A stretch of 64,000 nt of DNA from positions 62,001-126,000 of the forward strand of contig NZ_JBPOEU010000008.1 of the NCBI RefSeq assembly GCF_051251695.1, written 5' to 3'. The notes under the pieces were generated by a model. The model was not told where the DNA came from. It did no database searches and saw only the letters and a list, made by a program, of their open reading frames with translations. The position numbers and the translations under genes were made by a program. The first letter of the stretch is position 1. Every line of letters begins with the position of its first letter. Below are positions 55,101 to 62,009 of the stretch, piece after piece. Origin of the DNA: Maritalea sp051251695. Lineage in GTDB: Bacteria > Pseudomonadota > Alphaproteobacteria > Rhizobiales > Devosiaceae.

Positions 55101-55832
55101 GACAAGATTATCGCGATCAAAGATGTGCTGGCGCTCGACGCTACGGCGTTGGAGCAAAGGGTTCTTCAAGACCTTGCTGGTGCATCCTTTAATGCGCCGA
55201 CGCTTGAAGGATTGTTCTCCATGGCGGCGGGGAAAATTCTTGTGAGCAACGTTTCTATGGAAGAAGCGCAGACACGCCTGTTCGGCGGCATCAGTCTTGA
55301 TTTGATTGATTTTGTTCTTCAAAGCAATTGGTCGCTAACGCCAACACAAAATGTAGGCGATGGATCGGTGTTGAACGAGGCGACGGGCCGCGTGGATGTG
55401 CAAATTGATGGTACGCTTGAAGCGCCAGAATACCAAATTGACATTCAGCAAATGGTTGATTCAATCCAAGTCAAAGCGTTTGAGTTGGAATTGGAACGGC
55501 TAGAGAAATTGCGTGCAGAACAAGAAGCGCGTGCTTTAGCTCAGGCTGAAGAACAACAAAGACGCATGGCCGAACAAGCAGCGCAATTGGCTAAGGAAGA
55601 GGCAGAAAAGGCCGCGCGCGCTGCTGCAGAGCGACAAAAACGGTTAGATGAGGAGGCTGCAGCACGCGCTGCCTCAGAAGCCCTAAATCCTTCGAATGAA
55701 AACAATAGCGTGATTGAGCTGCCATCGCTAAATGGCGACGATGCGCCAATACTATTGCTGGATCCAGACGCGCTGTTTAGACCTGAATTGTTGGATCAAG
55801 CACCGATTGATTTGATAGAGGGCACCAATTAG
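52143..55832 (+). CDS. AsmA-family envelope protein, unusually large
   Basis: A 1229-residue protein with an N-terminal membrane anchor (about residues 5-25, LYIVVGVVVILLLAAAFVVP) and an AsmA start (DWSPYRDRMQEIASQALGTPVAINGDL). AsmA-like proteins are periplasmic beta-groove bridges, thought to carry phospholipid to the outer membrane. The C-terminal third ends in a charged coiled coil (about 1110-1180, EQEARALAQAEEQQRRMAEQ and similar) then a short acidic tail. The start is a TTG, since the frame has a stop 21 bases upstream and no ATG near. It converges with a small RHH gene, overlapping 4 bases. Confidence 0.88.
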   Translation: MLNRLYIVVGVVVILLLAAAFVVPRLYDWSPYRDRMQEIASQALGTPVAINGDLYFTLLPQPQMRMSKVVVGPEDSPIAEIELVAADLALMQFLRDFYEVQKLVLHTPTFHLTVAEDGGFEMPFSLAQNGGRDNVAIQDAQINNGSFLLSDMRSDEHWRVDDIHGNLSVTALRGPFAFNGNGRLDEREFALRVNTSDVNVRGDIRISSFLTPADKSFSLSSEGLLTTAALSPFYDGDLTLRIAPQNLAENEVRGDAILEAKVQLEPERFKLTEYSLLPDENRAGTRLTGAVDLRLGADRQFDAVVSGGVVNLLPDDALNVGEDDPYALVSLITQLPAPPALGNVAGTISVDITELGLRSIALRNVLLDATTDGADWQIENFSAKLPGDSALNLAGKLIDAQGFAAFDGKMSLDTDRLDALARSWRAFGESNPLFGAKASLVGDVDFSSSGATFENLEFNLDGFAVQGRIDWREEEIRRLSVTAQIGAFDQKATEQLLGLLPDPNRANKSLSSFPAGTFEMSANSLGLGGQLAKDVLLETAWTKDGVEVELLRIGNIADIRLDGSGQLQGTVQAPQLVRGKLRADLQPDADVAALWSILPLPKLHSSIENIFSANRPARFDFDLSEPGGDASQKLLLTGGAGDLSMNAEFALSEGLVTAFTSPSEGTLQINAPSTNSLFAQLGIQDAEFDTAAEAELAIEYKGTIFNSVDVSALYSSADSALGYRGSLIVSNLNQLRGQGELQIRLQDPSGFSTFLGLDSFHLPGPQGKAKLKFVGADDVRLTNIQVRAGGEDISGELTLKKLAAQKILTGELNVGRLDVNGLATFLGGPAATISSGVAQWPDGPFNVANGARNSRGRVHIETPLILVNGDALINDVGFDLTWTNTENRIRNLVGGRGQGEISADISICCHSSVVSKQVSGRFGLDGITMEDLFPSAINERISGEISGSGQFSGSGEDFLAVFNSLGGDGSFTVYGLTIKDFDPNIFDKIIAIKDVLALDATALEQRVLQDLAGASFNAPTLEGLFSMAAGKILVSNVSMEEAQTRLFGGISLDLIDFVLQSNWSLTPTQNVGDGSVLNEATGRVDVQIDGTLEAPEYQIDIQQMVDSIQVKAFELELERLEKLRAEQEARALAQAEEQQRRMAEQAAQLAKEEAEKAARAAAERQKRLDEEAAARAASEALNPSNENNSVIELPSLNGDDAPILLLDPDALFRPELLDQAPIDLIEGTN

Positions 55833-56041
55833 TCGTCTGATGCGTTTTTGAGATGCTCAAGCACACAAAGACGTAGCGCTGACGCGAGATTTGTTGTTGC
55901 GCGGCTTTGGTCAATCGTTTCGATGAACTGGGTCAAACTGAGTTGGCGTTGTTTTGCCAACGCATCAATTTCAATCCAAAACTCATCCTCAAGCGCCACA
56001 CTCGTGCGGTGCCCGGCAATCGTTATGGATCGCTTTTTCAT
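55829..56041 (-). CDS. Ribbon-helix-helix protein
   Basis: A 70-residue protein in the RHH_4-like group: a beta strand (KRSITIAGHRTSVAL) then two helices (EFWIEIDALAKQRQ and SLTQFIETIDQSR). Such proteins are DNA-binding dimers; in Hyphomicrobiales one is often encoded next to sspB. It starts 9 bases after the sspB stop in the same operon. Its target is unknown. The stop overlaps the asmA-type gene end by 4 bases. There is no partner that would suggest a toxin-antitoxin module. Confidence 0.85.
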   Translation of the reverse strand: MKKRSITIAGHRTSVALEDEFWIEIDALAKQRQLSLTQFIETIDQSRATTNLASALRLCVLEHLKNASDD

Positions 56042-56050
56042 GATGGTGAA

Positions 56051-56569
56051 CTAGGGTTTTTTACGGAAAGAATCAAGGCTGACAACATTCTCAGTTTCGT
56101 CATCCTCACCCTTTTCGCCTGTTTGGTCTGCTAGTTCAGATTTCGGCTCGTCATCATCGCCATTGTCCGGCCCATCATCAGCAGGTGTAGATGCCACGGC
56201 ATCACCATTTTCGTCCATCACATCAAATTGCAGCCCGAATTGAACGGACGGGTCAAAGAAGCCTTTGATGGAAGAGTAGGGAACAACAAGATGTTCAGGC
56301 TGCCCGTCAAACGACAGACCGACCTCAAAACCATTTTCGTTGATTTTTAAGTCCCAATATTGGTTTTGCAATACGATGGTCATTTCATTTTCGTATTGCT
56401 TGAGCAAGCGCTCAGACACCCGCACACCAGGGGCGGTTGTGACAAACGAAATGAAAAAGTGATGTTCGCCGGGAAGTCCGGTTTTTCCTACTTCGCTCAG
56501 CACTTTTTTAACGACACCACGTAGTGCATCTTGTGCAAGTACATCATAGCGAATGAGGTCTTCGGACAT
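56051..56569 (-). CDS. sspB: SspB-family ClpXP adaptor (alpha type)
   Basis: Delivers ssrA-tagged proteins to ClpXP. The 172-residue protein matches the alphaproteobacterial form: RYDVLAQDALRGVVKKVL start, HHFFISFVTTAPGVRVSERL and LVVPYSSIKGFFDPSVQFGL in the peptide-binding domain, then a variable acidic linker (about 115-160) and the C-terminal ENVVSLDSFRKKP, which by analogy binds the ClpX N-domain. It is followed by a ribbon-helix-helix gene and is preceded, on the same strand, by the ssrA gene itself. Confidence 0.93.
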   Translation of the reverse strand: MSEDLIRYDVLAQDALRGVVKKVLSEVGKTGLPGEHHFFISFVTTAPGVRVSERLLKQYENEMTIVLQNQYWDLKINENGFEVGLSFDGQPEHLVVPYSSIKGFFDPSVQFGLQFDVMDENGDAVASTPADDGPDNGDDDEPKSELADQTGEKGEDDETENVVSLDSFRKKP

Positions 56570-56671
56570 CGCATTTCCTTATTGTCACTTCGAATCCAAT
56601 TGAAGACAATAACAGCCCTATAATTCGAGCGATTGCAAGAGGATAGGTGGTCAAACTTTGGAAGCGGTAAA

Positions 56672-56999
56672 AAATTAGTGCAGGTTTCTGTTGCCAGGTA
56701 CCTGCGAACCCCGCCTAGACCCTGCTAGGGGAATAGGGCTTCAATTCGAGGTGTCGAACCGCTTACGCAGCCAAACGAGCCTCAGCGAAGTTGTCATTTG
56801 CAACTATCATAATGGCCCGATGCGGTGGTACCATGCCGAGCGAAAGCTAACCCTTTACACCCTCGTCGATCCTATTTCGCCCCCAAAATCCGTGCTTTAG
56901 CAAAGCATCAGATAAATTGGTGGAGGCGCCGGGTACCGCCCCCGGGTCCGAATGGTTTATTACGATCGCGATTTATCGCCGTAGCTGTTTCCAGCACCC
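56672..56999 (-). ncRNA. ssrA: Transfer-messenger RNA, circularly permuted two-piece form
   Basis: The order on the minus strand is permuted: the acceptor piece (about 56999 to 56918) comes first and ends in TCCACCA, then a short spacer (56917-56885), then the coding piece beginning GGGGGCGAAATAGG at 56884. The acceptor stem is GGGGGCG (56884-56878) with CGCCTCC next to the A and CCA end. The T-stem CCGGG/CCCGG holds the 7-base loop GGCGGTA. The tag frame (56801-56763) starts at GCA and reads ANDNFAEARLAA then TAA. It rescues stalled ribosomes. A terminal hairpin with T-run ends near 56672. Confidence 0.96.
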
Positions 57000-57001
57000 C
57001 T

Positions 57002-57029
57002 AATATAAGCGCCTTAAACGAAATTGCAA
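57002..57029 (-). promoter_or_regulatory. Putative ssrA promoter
   Basis: TTGCAA (57029-57024) and TATATT (57007-57002) are 16 bases apart on the minus strand, a few bases before the predicted 5' end of the tmRNA precursor. Both hexamers resemble the sigma-70 consensus. Confidence 0.55.
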
Positions 57030-57138
57030 TCCATTGAGTGATGCCAATTTGCTTTACAGGCAATGTTGCTTGTGGAATCGTTACATCTGTAAAGTCACAT
57101 GTTTGGAAGTGGCGGCGGATTTAATGGGAGAAAATTGG

Positions 57139-57456
57139 ATGAGCAAGCACTTAGAAGAAATTCAAAAATATGATGCGAAGGCCGATCCGGCTGTCGTCGA
57201 AAAAATGGCGAAGACCTACCGATTGGTTCTGAGCAAGCGCGACAGCGCCTATGTTGCGGTTAGCGACGCGGCTGAATTGAAAACAGTTCGTGAGAATTTC
57301 TTGAAGAAGAAGCTTGGCTTGTCTGATAGCGACGAGAAATTGGATGCCATTATCGCTGGCGTTGCTGATGAAATGAAAGCAGACCGGATGAAAGAGCGTC
57401 TAACGTTTTATTATCTGTGCGCAAAAAAAGCAGGCAAGCTTTCAGTATTTTCTTAA
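57139..57456 (+). CDS. DUF2853 protein
   Basis: A 105-residue cytoplasmic helical protein. KHLEEIQKYDAKADPAVVEKM, LSKRDSAYVAVSDAAELKTV and the C-terminal MKADRMKERLTFYYLCAKKAGKLSVF match DUF2853, a proteobacterial family with no known function. The ATG at 57139 follows GGGAG by 8 bases; a longer frame from 57034 overlaps the ssrA promoter and was rejected. A terminator follows. The family call is good, the function unknown. Confidence 0.87.
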   Translation: MSKHLEEIQKYDAKADPAVVEKMAKTYRLVLSKRDSAYVAVSDAAELKTVRENFLKKKLGLSDSDEKLDAIIAGVADEMKADRMKERLTFYYLCAKKAGKLSVFS

Positions 57457-57486
57457 GGCGCTCTGACTTGAAGTAGACAATGATTT

Positions 57487-57511
57487 CGGCGCCCCATGAT
57501 GGCGCCGTTTT
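57487..57511 (+). terminator. Terminator after the DUF2853 gene
   Basis: Perfect 7-base stem CGGCGCC (57487-57493) with GGCGCCG (57501-57507), 7-base loop, then TTTT. It is 30 bases past the stop. Confidence 0.85.
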
Positions 57512-57598
57512 CTTGTCGCGCCAATGTGATCGCTATTTGAAATGACATGGCCAGCGGAATTGATAATGTACCTTCAAAATTGATTGGAGAATATCATT

Positions 57599-58060
57599 AT
57601 GCAACGTCGTTCATTTCTCGTTTCTGGCCTAGCGTTTGCTGGTGCAACGCTCTTTATGAACACACCAACATTTGCGGCAGCTGAAATTTTCACGGGAATT
57701 GTGCCCGGCGTCGCCGTTGGTGGATATGATAGTGTCTCCTATTTCACGGCAGGTGAGCCGACCAAGGGTGATGAGAAGTTCTCTACGACTTATAAAGGTG
57801 CTAAATGGTTGTTTTCCAGCCAAAACAATCTGGATATGTTCGTCGCAAACCCTGAAAAATATGCGCCTCAATATGGCGGTTATTGTGCTTACGCCGCTTC
57901 AAAAGGGGCGTTGGCAAAGGGTGATCCTGAAGCTTGGACGATACATGATGAGAAACTTTATCTTAATTTCTCAAAATCGGTTCGCGGGATTTGGCGACAA
58001 GACATTCCTGGCAATATCAAAAAGGCTGACGCTAATTTTCCAGGTCTGGTTGGAAAATGA
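57599..58060 (+). CDS. YHS-domain protein with Tat-type signal
   Basis: A 153-residue exported protein. The N-terminus MQRRSFLVSGLAFAGATLF carries a twin-arginine and a hydrophobic core, with a likely cleavage site near AAA. The mature part has the YHS-like pattern VGGYDSVSYF, KWLFSSQNNLDMFVANPEKYAPQYGGYCAYA, common in periplasmic proteins suspected to bind metal. The ATG at 57599 is used because GGAGA lies 8-12 bases upstream. No metal ligands beyond the Cys and the general domain can be stated with confidence. Confidence 0.85.
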   Translation: MQRRSFLVSGLAFAGATLFMNTPTFAAAEIFTGIVPGVAVGGYDSVSYFTAGEPTKGDEKFSTTYKGAKWLFSSQNNLDMFVANPEKYAPQYGGYCAYAASKGALAKGDPEAWTIHDEKLYLNFSKSVRGIWRQDIPGNIKKADANFPGLVGK

Positions 58061-58118
58061 TTTTGGTTTGCGCATCGGGGGCTGCCGCAGGCGCTAAGAA
58101 TCATTTATATCTGACGAT

Positions 58119-58913
58119 ATGCAGACATATTTGAACTTACTCAGTCATGTGATGGAAAATGGTGTTGATCGGGGTGATCGCACGGGTACCGGCACGCGCG
58201 GCGTGTTTGGCTACCAAATGCGGTTTGATCTTCAACAAGGCTTTCCGCTGCTGACCACTAAAAAACTTCATCTCAAATCCATTGTCCACGAACTGTTATG
58301 GTTTTTGATGGGCGAAACGAACATTGCCTATTTAAAAGAGAATGGGGTGCGTATTTGGGATGAGTGGGCGGATGAAAATGGCGATTTAGGACCAGTTTAT
58401 GGTTCTCAATGGCGGTCTTGGCCTGCGGGTGACGGCCAATCAATTGATCAAATTCATCGATTGGTGGACGGCATCAAGAACAACCCTAATTCGCGCCGAC
58501 ATATTGTTTCAGCTTGGAACCCGGCTGAAATTGAAAATATGGCGCTGCCGCCATGCCATTGTTTGTTTCAGTTCTTTGTGGCGGACGGCAAATTGTCGTG
58601 TCAGCTCTATCAACGCTCGGCGGACATATTTTTAGGCGTGCCCTTCAACATTGCGTCATATGCGTTGCTGACCCATATGGTGGCGCAGGTGACCGGACTT
58701 GAAGTGGGAGACTTTGTGCATACGTTTGGCGATGCGCATATTTATCACAATCACTTCGAGCAAGCTCGCCTTCAGCTTACTCGCACGCCAAAGCCTTTGC
58801 CCCAATTGGTGATAAACAAACAACGTACGTCGATATTTGATTTCGAGTTCGATGATTTTTCCTTTGAGAATTATAATCCCGATCCAACCATCAAAGCGCC
58901 AATTGCCGTATGA
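58119..58913 (+). CDS. thyA: Thymidylate synthase
   Basis: Makes dTMP from dUMP using methylenetetrahydrofolate. It is 264 residues. The catalytic cysteine is C146 in LPPCHCLFQF, the dUMP-binding arginines lie in GDRTGTGTRG and NPNSRRHIV, and QLYQRSADIFLGVPFNIASY is the usual signature. The stop overlaps the start of the MazG-like gene (ATGA at 58910). Together with folA downstream it forms the thymidylate cycle. Confidence 0.97.
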   Translation: MQTYLNLLSHVMENGVDRGDRTGTGTRGVFGYQMRFDLQQGFPLLTTKKLHLKSIVHELLWFLMGETNIAYLKENGVRIWDEWADENGDLGPVYGSQWRSWPAGDGQSIDQIHRLVDGIKNNPNSRRHIVSAWNPAEIENMALPPCHCLFQFFVADGKLSCQLYQRSADIFLGVPFNIASYALLTHMVAQVTGLEVGDFVHTFGDAHIYHNHFEQARLQLTRTPKPLPQLVINKQRTSIFDFEFDDFSFENYNPDPTIKAPIAV

Positions 58914-59236
58914 GTGAGAGTTCACTGAAAATGCTCACCCAGAAGGTAATTCAGGTTAGCGATATATATGCAGCGCGGTGCGATATAAATCGCGATGATG
59001 ATTGGTATGCGCTTAAACTTACTGAGGAATTTGGTGAACAGAACGCCGAATATTTGCGTATGACAGGTAGGGCGCGAAAAAAAGGTATGAGTTCACAAGA
59101 CATTCAAGCCGCCATGGGTGCGGAATGTGCGGATGTATTTGCGCATTTGATGCTATTCGCGGCGCATAACGGAATCGATTTGGAAAAAGAATTAGACGCA
59201 AAATGGCTATCGCGATTGGAACATAAAGATGGTTGA
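58910..59236 (+). CDS. MazG-like nucleotide pyrophosphohydrolase
   Basis: A 108-residue helical protein. DWYALKLTEEFGEQNAEYLRMTG and MGAECADVFAHLMLFAAHNGI match the acidic EExxE and ExxD metal-binding helices of MazG-type all-alpha NTP pyrophosphatases. Members hydrolyse (d)NTPs to monophosphates; the link to thyA and folA suggests a role in the dNTP pool. It overlaps thyA by 4 bases and folA by 8 bases, so all three are co-translated. The substrate is inferred only. Confidence 0.75.
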   Translation: MSESSLKMLTQKVIQVSDIYAARCDINRDDDWYALKLTEEFGEQNAEYLRMTGRARKKGMSSQDIQAAMGAECADVFAHLMLFAAHNGIDLEKELDAKWLSRLEHKDG

Positions 59237-59741
59237 TGACGTCAAAATTTCGCTGATCGCTGCTGTACCAAAAAACAACGTCATTGGCGCGGACGGCGAC
59301 ATGCCGTGGTATTTGCCGTCGGACTTTAAGTTTTTTAAAGCCACGACTATGGGTAAGCCGATGATTATGGGGCGTAAACAATTCGAAACCGTGGGCAAAC
59401 CACTACCGGGCCGTACGAATATTGTGGTGACCCGTCAGAAAAATTATCAGCCAGATGGTGTGATTGTCATCAACGATTTTCACGCGGCAATCGATCATGC
59501 AAAGTCAATTGCGAAGGCGGATGGGTTGGATGAAGTGATGATCATCGGTGGAGGTGAGATTTATAAACTCGCCATGCCGCTTGCTGATCGGCTCTATATC
59601 ACGCATATTGACGCTGAACCTGCTGGCGACACTGTTTTTCCCGAAATAGACGGGCAATGGGCCTGTATAAACAAGCCTAATGTCGTGCCTAGCGAAAAAG
59701 ACACAGCAAAATATCAGATTTCGGTATACGAAAAGAGATAA
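59229..59741 (+). CDS. folA: Dihydrofolate reductase
   Basis: Reduces dihydrofolate made by thymidylate synthase back to tetrahydrofolate using NADPH. At 170 residues it has normal length. The DMPWYLPSDFKFFKATT segment carries the active-site aspartate (D33), GKPMIMGRKQFE binds NADPH, and EVMIIGGGEIYKLAMP is the second conserved block. Start at 59229 overlaps the upstream gene by 8 bases. Confidence 0.96.
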   Translation: MVDDVKISLIAAVPKNNVIGADGDMPWYLPSDFKFFKATTMGKPMIMGRKQFETVGKPLPGRTNIVVTRQKNYQPDGVIVINDFHAAIDHAKSIAKADGLDEVMIIGGGEIYKLAMPLADRLYITHIDAEPAGDTVFPEIDGQWACINKPNVVPSEKDTAKYQISVYEKR

Positions 59742-59818
59742 AATCGGAGCGCGCATTGATCCTGAGGCGCGGTTTTCCTATATAGACAACAAAGTTTAGA
59801 TCAATTGAAAGGTCTCAA

Positions 59819-60886
59819 ATGTCTCGGAATGACAATAATAGCGGTGGCCCATGGGGCCAATCACCTGGCGGCGGCGGCGGTGGACCTCGGCGTCCAAGTG
59901 GTCCTCCTAAGCTTGAAGAAATTCTTTCCCAAGGGCGCGATCAGTTTAAAGGTGGCATACCTGGAGGCCGCTGGGGCTTCTTGATTGCTGCCGTTGTACT
60001 TTTGGGTGTTTGGTTGTCTCAAGCTGTTTATACAGTTGAAGCGCAAGAAACTGGCGTGGAATTGCTTTTCGGTAAGCCGAAACTAGAGTTATCAGAGCCT
60101 GGTCTTCATTTCCATCTTTGGCCACTTGAAACTGTTGAGAAAGTGACAACCACACAAAACCAAACACGAATTGGTTCTATTCGTGGCTCACGGACCAATC
60201 AAGGTTCTGAAGGTCTGATGCTAACAGGCGATCAAAACATTGTTGATGTTGGTTTCTCTGTGCTTTGGCGCATTGGCAACCCAGCAGACTATTTGTTTAA
60301 CGTTCGCGATCCAGAAGGCGTTATGCGCCAAGCTGCAGAAAGCGCGATGCGTGAAGTTGTTGGCCGTCGTCCAGCTCAAGACGTGTTCCGTGATGATCGT
60401 GAAGGCATCGCCTTGCAAGTTGAGCAAATTACTCAAGCTATTTTGGATAGTTATGGCGCAGGCATGAACATTGCTGGCGTGTCCATCGAAGACGCTGCTC
60501 CACCAACGGAAGTGGCTGACGCTTTTGACGAAGTTCAGCGTGCTGAACAAGACGAAGACCGTTTCCAAGAAGAAGCGCGTCAATATTCAAACACCAAACT
60601 TGGTCAAGCTCGTGGTCAAGCTGCTCAACTTCGCGAAGAAGCTGCAGCTTATAAAGATCAGATTGTTAAGCAAGCGCAGGGTGAGGCAGCACGATTTGTT
60701 TCAGTTTATGACGAATATGCAAAAGCTCCAGCCGTGACGCGTAAGCGGTTGTTCCTTGAGACAATGGAAAACGTGCTTGGTCAGTCTGAAAAAGTAATCA
60801 TTGAGAGTGGTGCGGGGTCAGGTGTAGTGCCTTACTTGCCGCTGCCAGAAATCAACTCTCGGTCTAACTCGAATGCGGGGAACTAA
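59819..60886 (+). CDS. hflK: HflK, subunit of the FtsH-associated HflKC complex
   Basis: Membrane SPFH protein that with HflC forms a large cage around the protease FtsH. At 355 residues it has a glycine- and proline-rich cytoplasmic start (GGGGGGPRRPSGPPKLEE), one membrane helix at about 53-70, then an SPFH domain (QTGVELLFGKPKLELSEPGLHFHLWPLE) and a long coiled coil. GAAAGG precedes the ATG by 6 bases. Two bases separate it from hflC. Confidence 0.95.
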   Translation: MSRNDNNSGGPWGQSPGGGGGGPRRPSGPPKLEEILSQGRDQFKGGIPGGRWGFLIAAVVLLGVWLSQAVYTVEAQETGVELLFGKPKLELSEPGLHFHLWPLETVEKVTTTQNQTRIGSIRGSRTNQGSEGLMLTGDQNIVDVGFSVLWRIGNPADYLFNVRDPEGVMRQAAESAMREVVGRRPAQDVFRDDREGIALQVEQITQAILDSYGAGMNIAGVSIEDAAPPTEVADAFDEVQRAEQDEDRFQEEARQYSNTKLGQARGQAAQLREEAAAYKDQIVKQAQGEAARFVSVYDEYAKAPAVTRKRLFLETMENVLGQSEKVIIESGAGSGVVPYLPLPEINSRSNSNAGN

Positions 60887-60888
60887 TC

Positions 60889-61779
60889 ATGAATAATCGT
60901 TTAGCTATTCTCGCTGTAATCATTGTTGCTGTCTTCTACGTCTTTATGTCGTCGATCTTTGTTCTAAATGAACGCCAGCAAGCCATTGTTCTACGGTTTG
61001 GTGAAATTACGCGGGTCGAGCGTGAGCCGGGTCTTAATTTCAAAATTCCAACGGACTTTATTGAAACTGTTCAAATCATTGATGACCGCATTTTGCGCTA
61101 TGAGCTTGAAGATCTGCGTGTGCAGGTTAAGGGCGGTAAATTCTATGATGTTGATGCGTTCTTGACGTACAAGATCACTGATCCACAAAAATTCCGTGAA
61201 GGTGTTTTTGGTAATATTGGTACAGCAGAACAACGTATCGATACACGTCTAGAATCAGCACTTCGTCGGGTTTATGGTTTGCGCGATTTCAATGCTGCCT
61301 TGTCAGAACAACGTACCGAAATGATGCGTGAAGTTCGTGACTTGGTAGAGTCAGAATTGTCCGCCATTGGTCTTGATGTTGTTGATGTGCGGATTACCCG
61401 GACAGATTTGACCATTCAAGTCTCCCAACAAACGTTTGAACGAATGAAAGCTGAACGTTTGGCTGAAGCTGCATTCCTTCGGGCGCGTGGACAAGAACTT
61501 GCTCAGACCCTACGTGCGCAGGCCAACCGTCAAGCGGTTGAACTCGTGGCGACTGCACAACGCGATGCCGACATTTTGCGCGGTGAAGGCGAAGGTGAAC
61601 GGAACAAGATTTTTGCTGAAGCATTTAGCAAAGACGCTGAATTCTTCGAATTCTATCGTTCAATGCAGTCATACCGTTTGGCGCTACAAGGCGATGGCAC
61701 AACAATGGTGCTAAGCCCAGATTCGGAATTCTTCAAGTATTTCCAATCTGATACGTTGGGCGTTCCTGCGGGACAATAA
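60889..61779 (+). CDS. hflC: HflC, subunit of the FtsH-associated HflKC complex
   Basis: Partner SPFH protein of HflK, 296 residues. An N-terminal membrane helix (about 4-24, LAILAVIIVAVFYVFMSSIFV) precedes the SPFH domain (NERQQAIVLRFGEITRVEREPG, DVRITRTDLTIQVSQQTFERM) and an AQ-rich coiled coil. It starts right after hflK and overlaps the DUF2065 start by one base, so these genes form one operon. Confidence 0.95.
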   Translation: MNNRLAILAVIIVAVFYVFMSSIFVLNERQQAIVLRFGEITRVEREPGLNFKIPTDFIETVQIIDDRILRYELEDLRVQVKGGKFYDVDAFLTYKITDPQKFREGVFGNIGTAEQRIDTRLESALRRVYGLRDFNAALSEQRTEMMREVRDLVESELSAIGLDVVDVRITRTDLTIQVSQQTFERMKAERLAEAAFLRARGQELAQTLRAQANRQAVELVATAQRDADILRGEGEGERNKIFAEAFSKDAEFFEFYRSMQSYRLALQGDGTTMVLSPDSEFFKYFQSDTLGVPAGQ

Positions 61780-61964
61780 TGCAAGAGTTCTTTATAGCGC
61801 TTGCATTAGCGATGACTTTGGAAGGGCTGCTTTATGCAGCCTTTCCTGCTTTTATGAAGCGAACAATTGAAAGTATTTTAGCCTCACCTGATGCGCAAAT
61901 TCGCGTGATTGGGCTTACAACCGCCATTATAGGGCTTATTGTACTTTTCTGGTTGCGCAGCTAA
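61779..61964 (+). CDS. DUF2065 small membrane protein
   Basis: A 61-residue protein with two membrane helices: about 4-22 (FFIALALAMTLEGLLYAAF) and 43-58 (VIGLTTAIIGLIVLFWLR). It matches DUF2065 (YjeT type), encoded between hflC and protease or adenylosuccinate synthase genes in many Proteobacteria. Function unknown. The first base overlaps the hflC stop. Confidence 0.88.
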   Translation: MQEFFIALALAMTLEGLLYAAFPAFMKRTIESILASPDAQIRVIGLTTAIIGLIVLFWLRS

Positions 61965-62009
61965 TTTGGTTGCGAAAATGTGCCGCAAAGGCACATACAG
62001 GGAGGAAAT

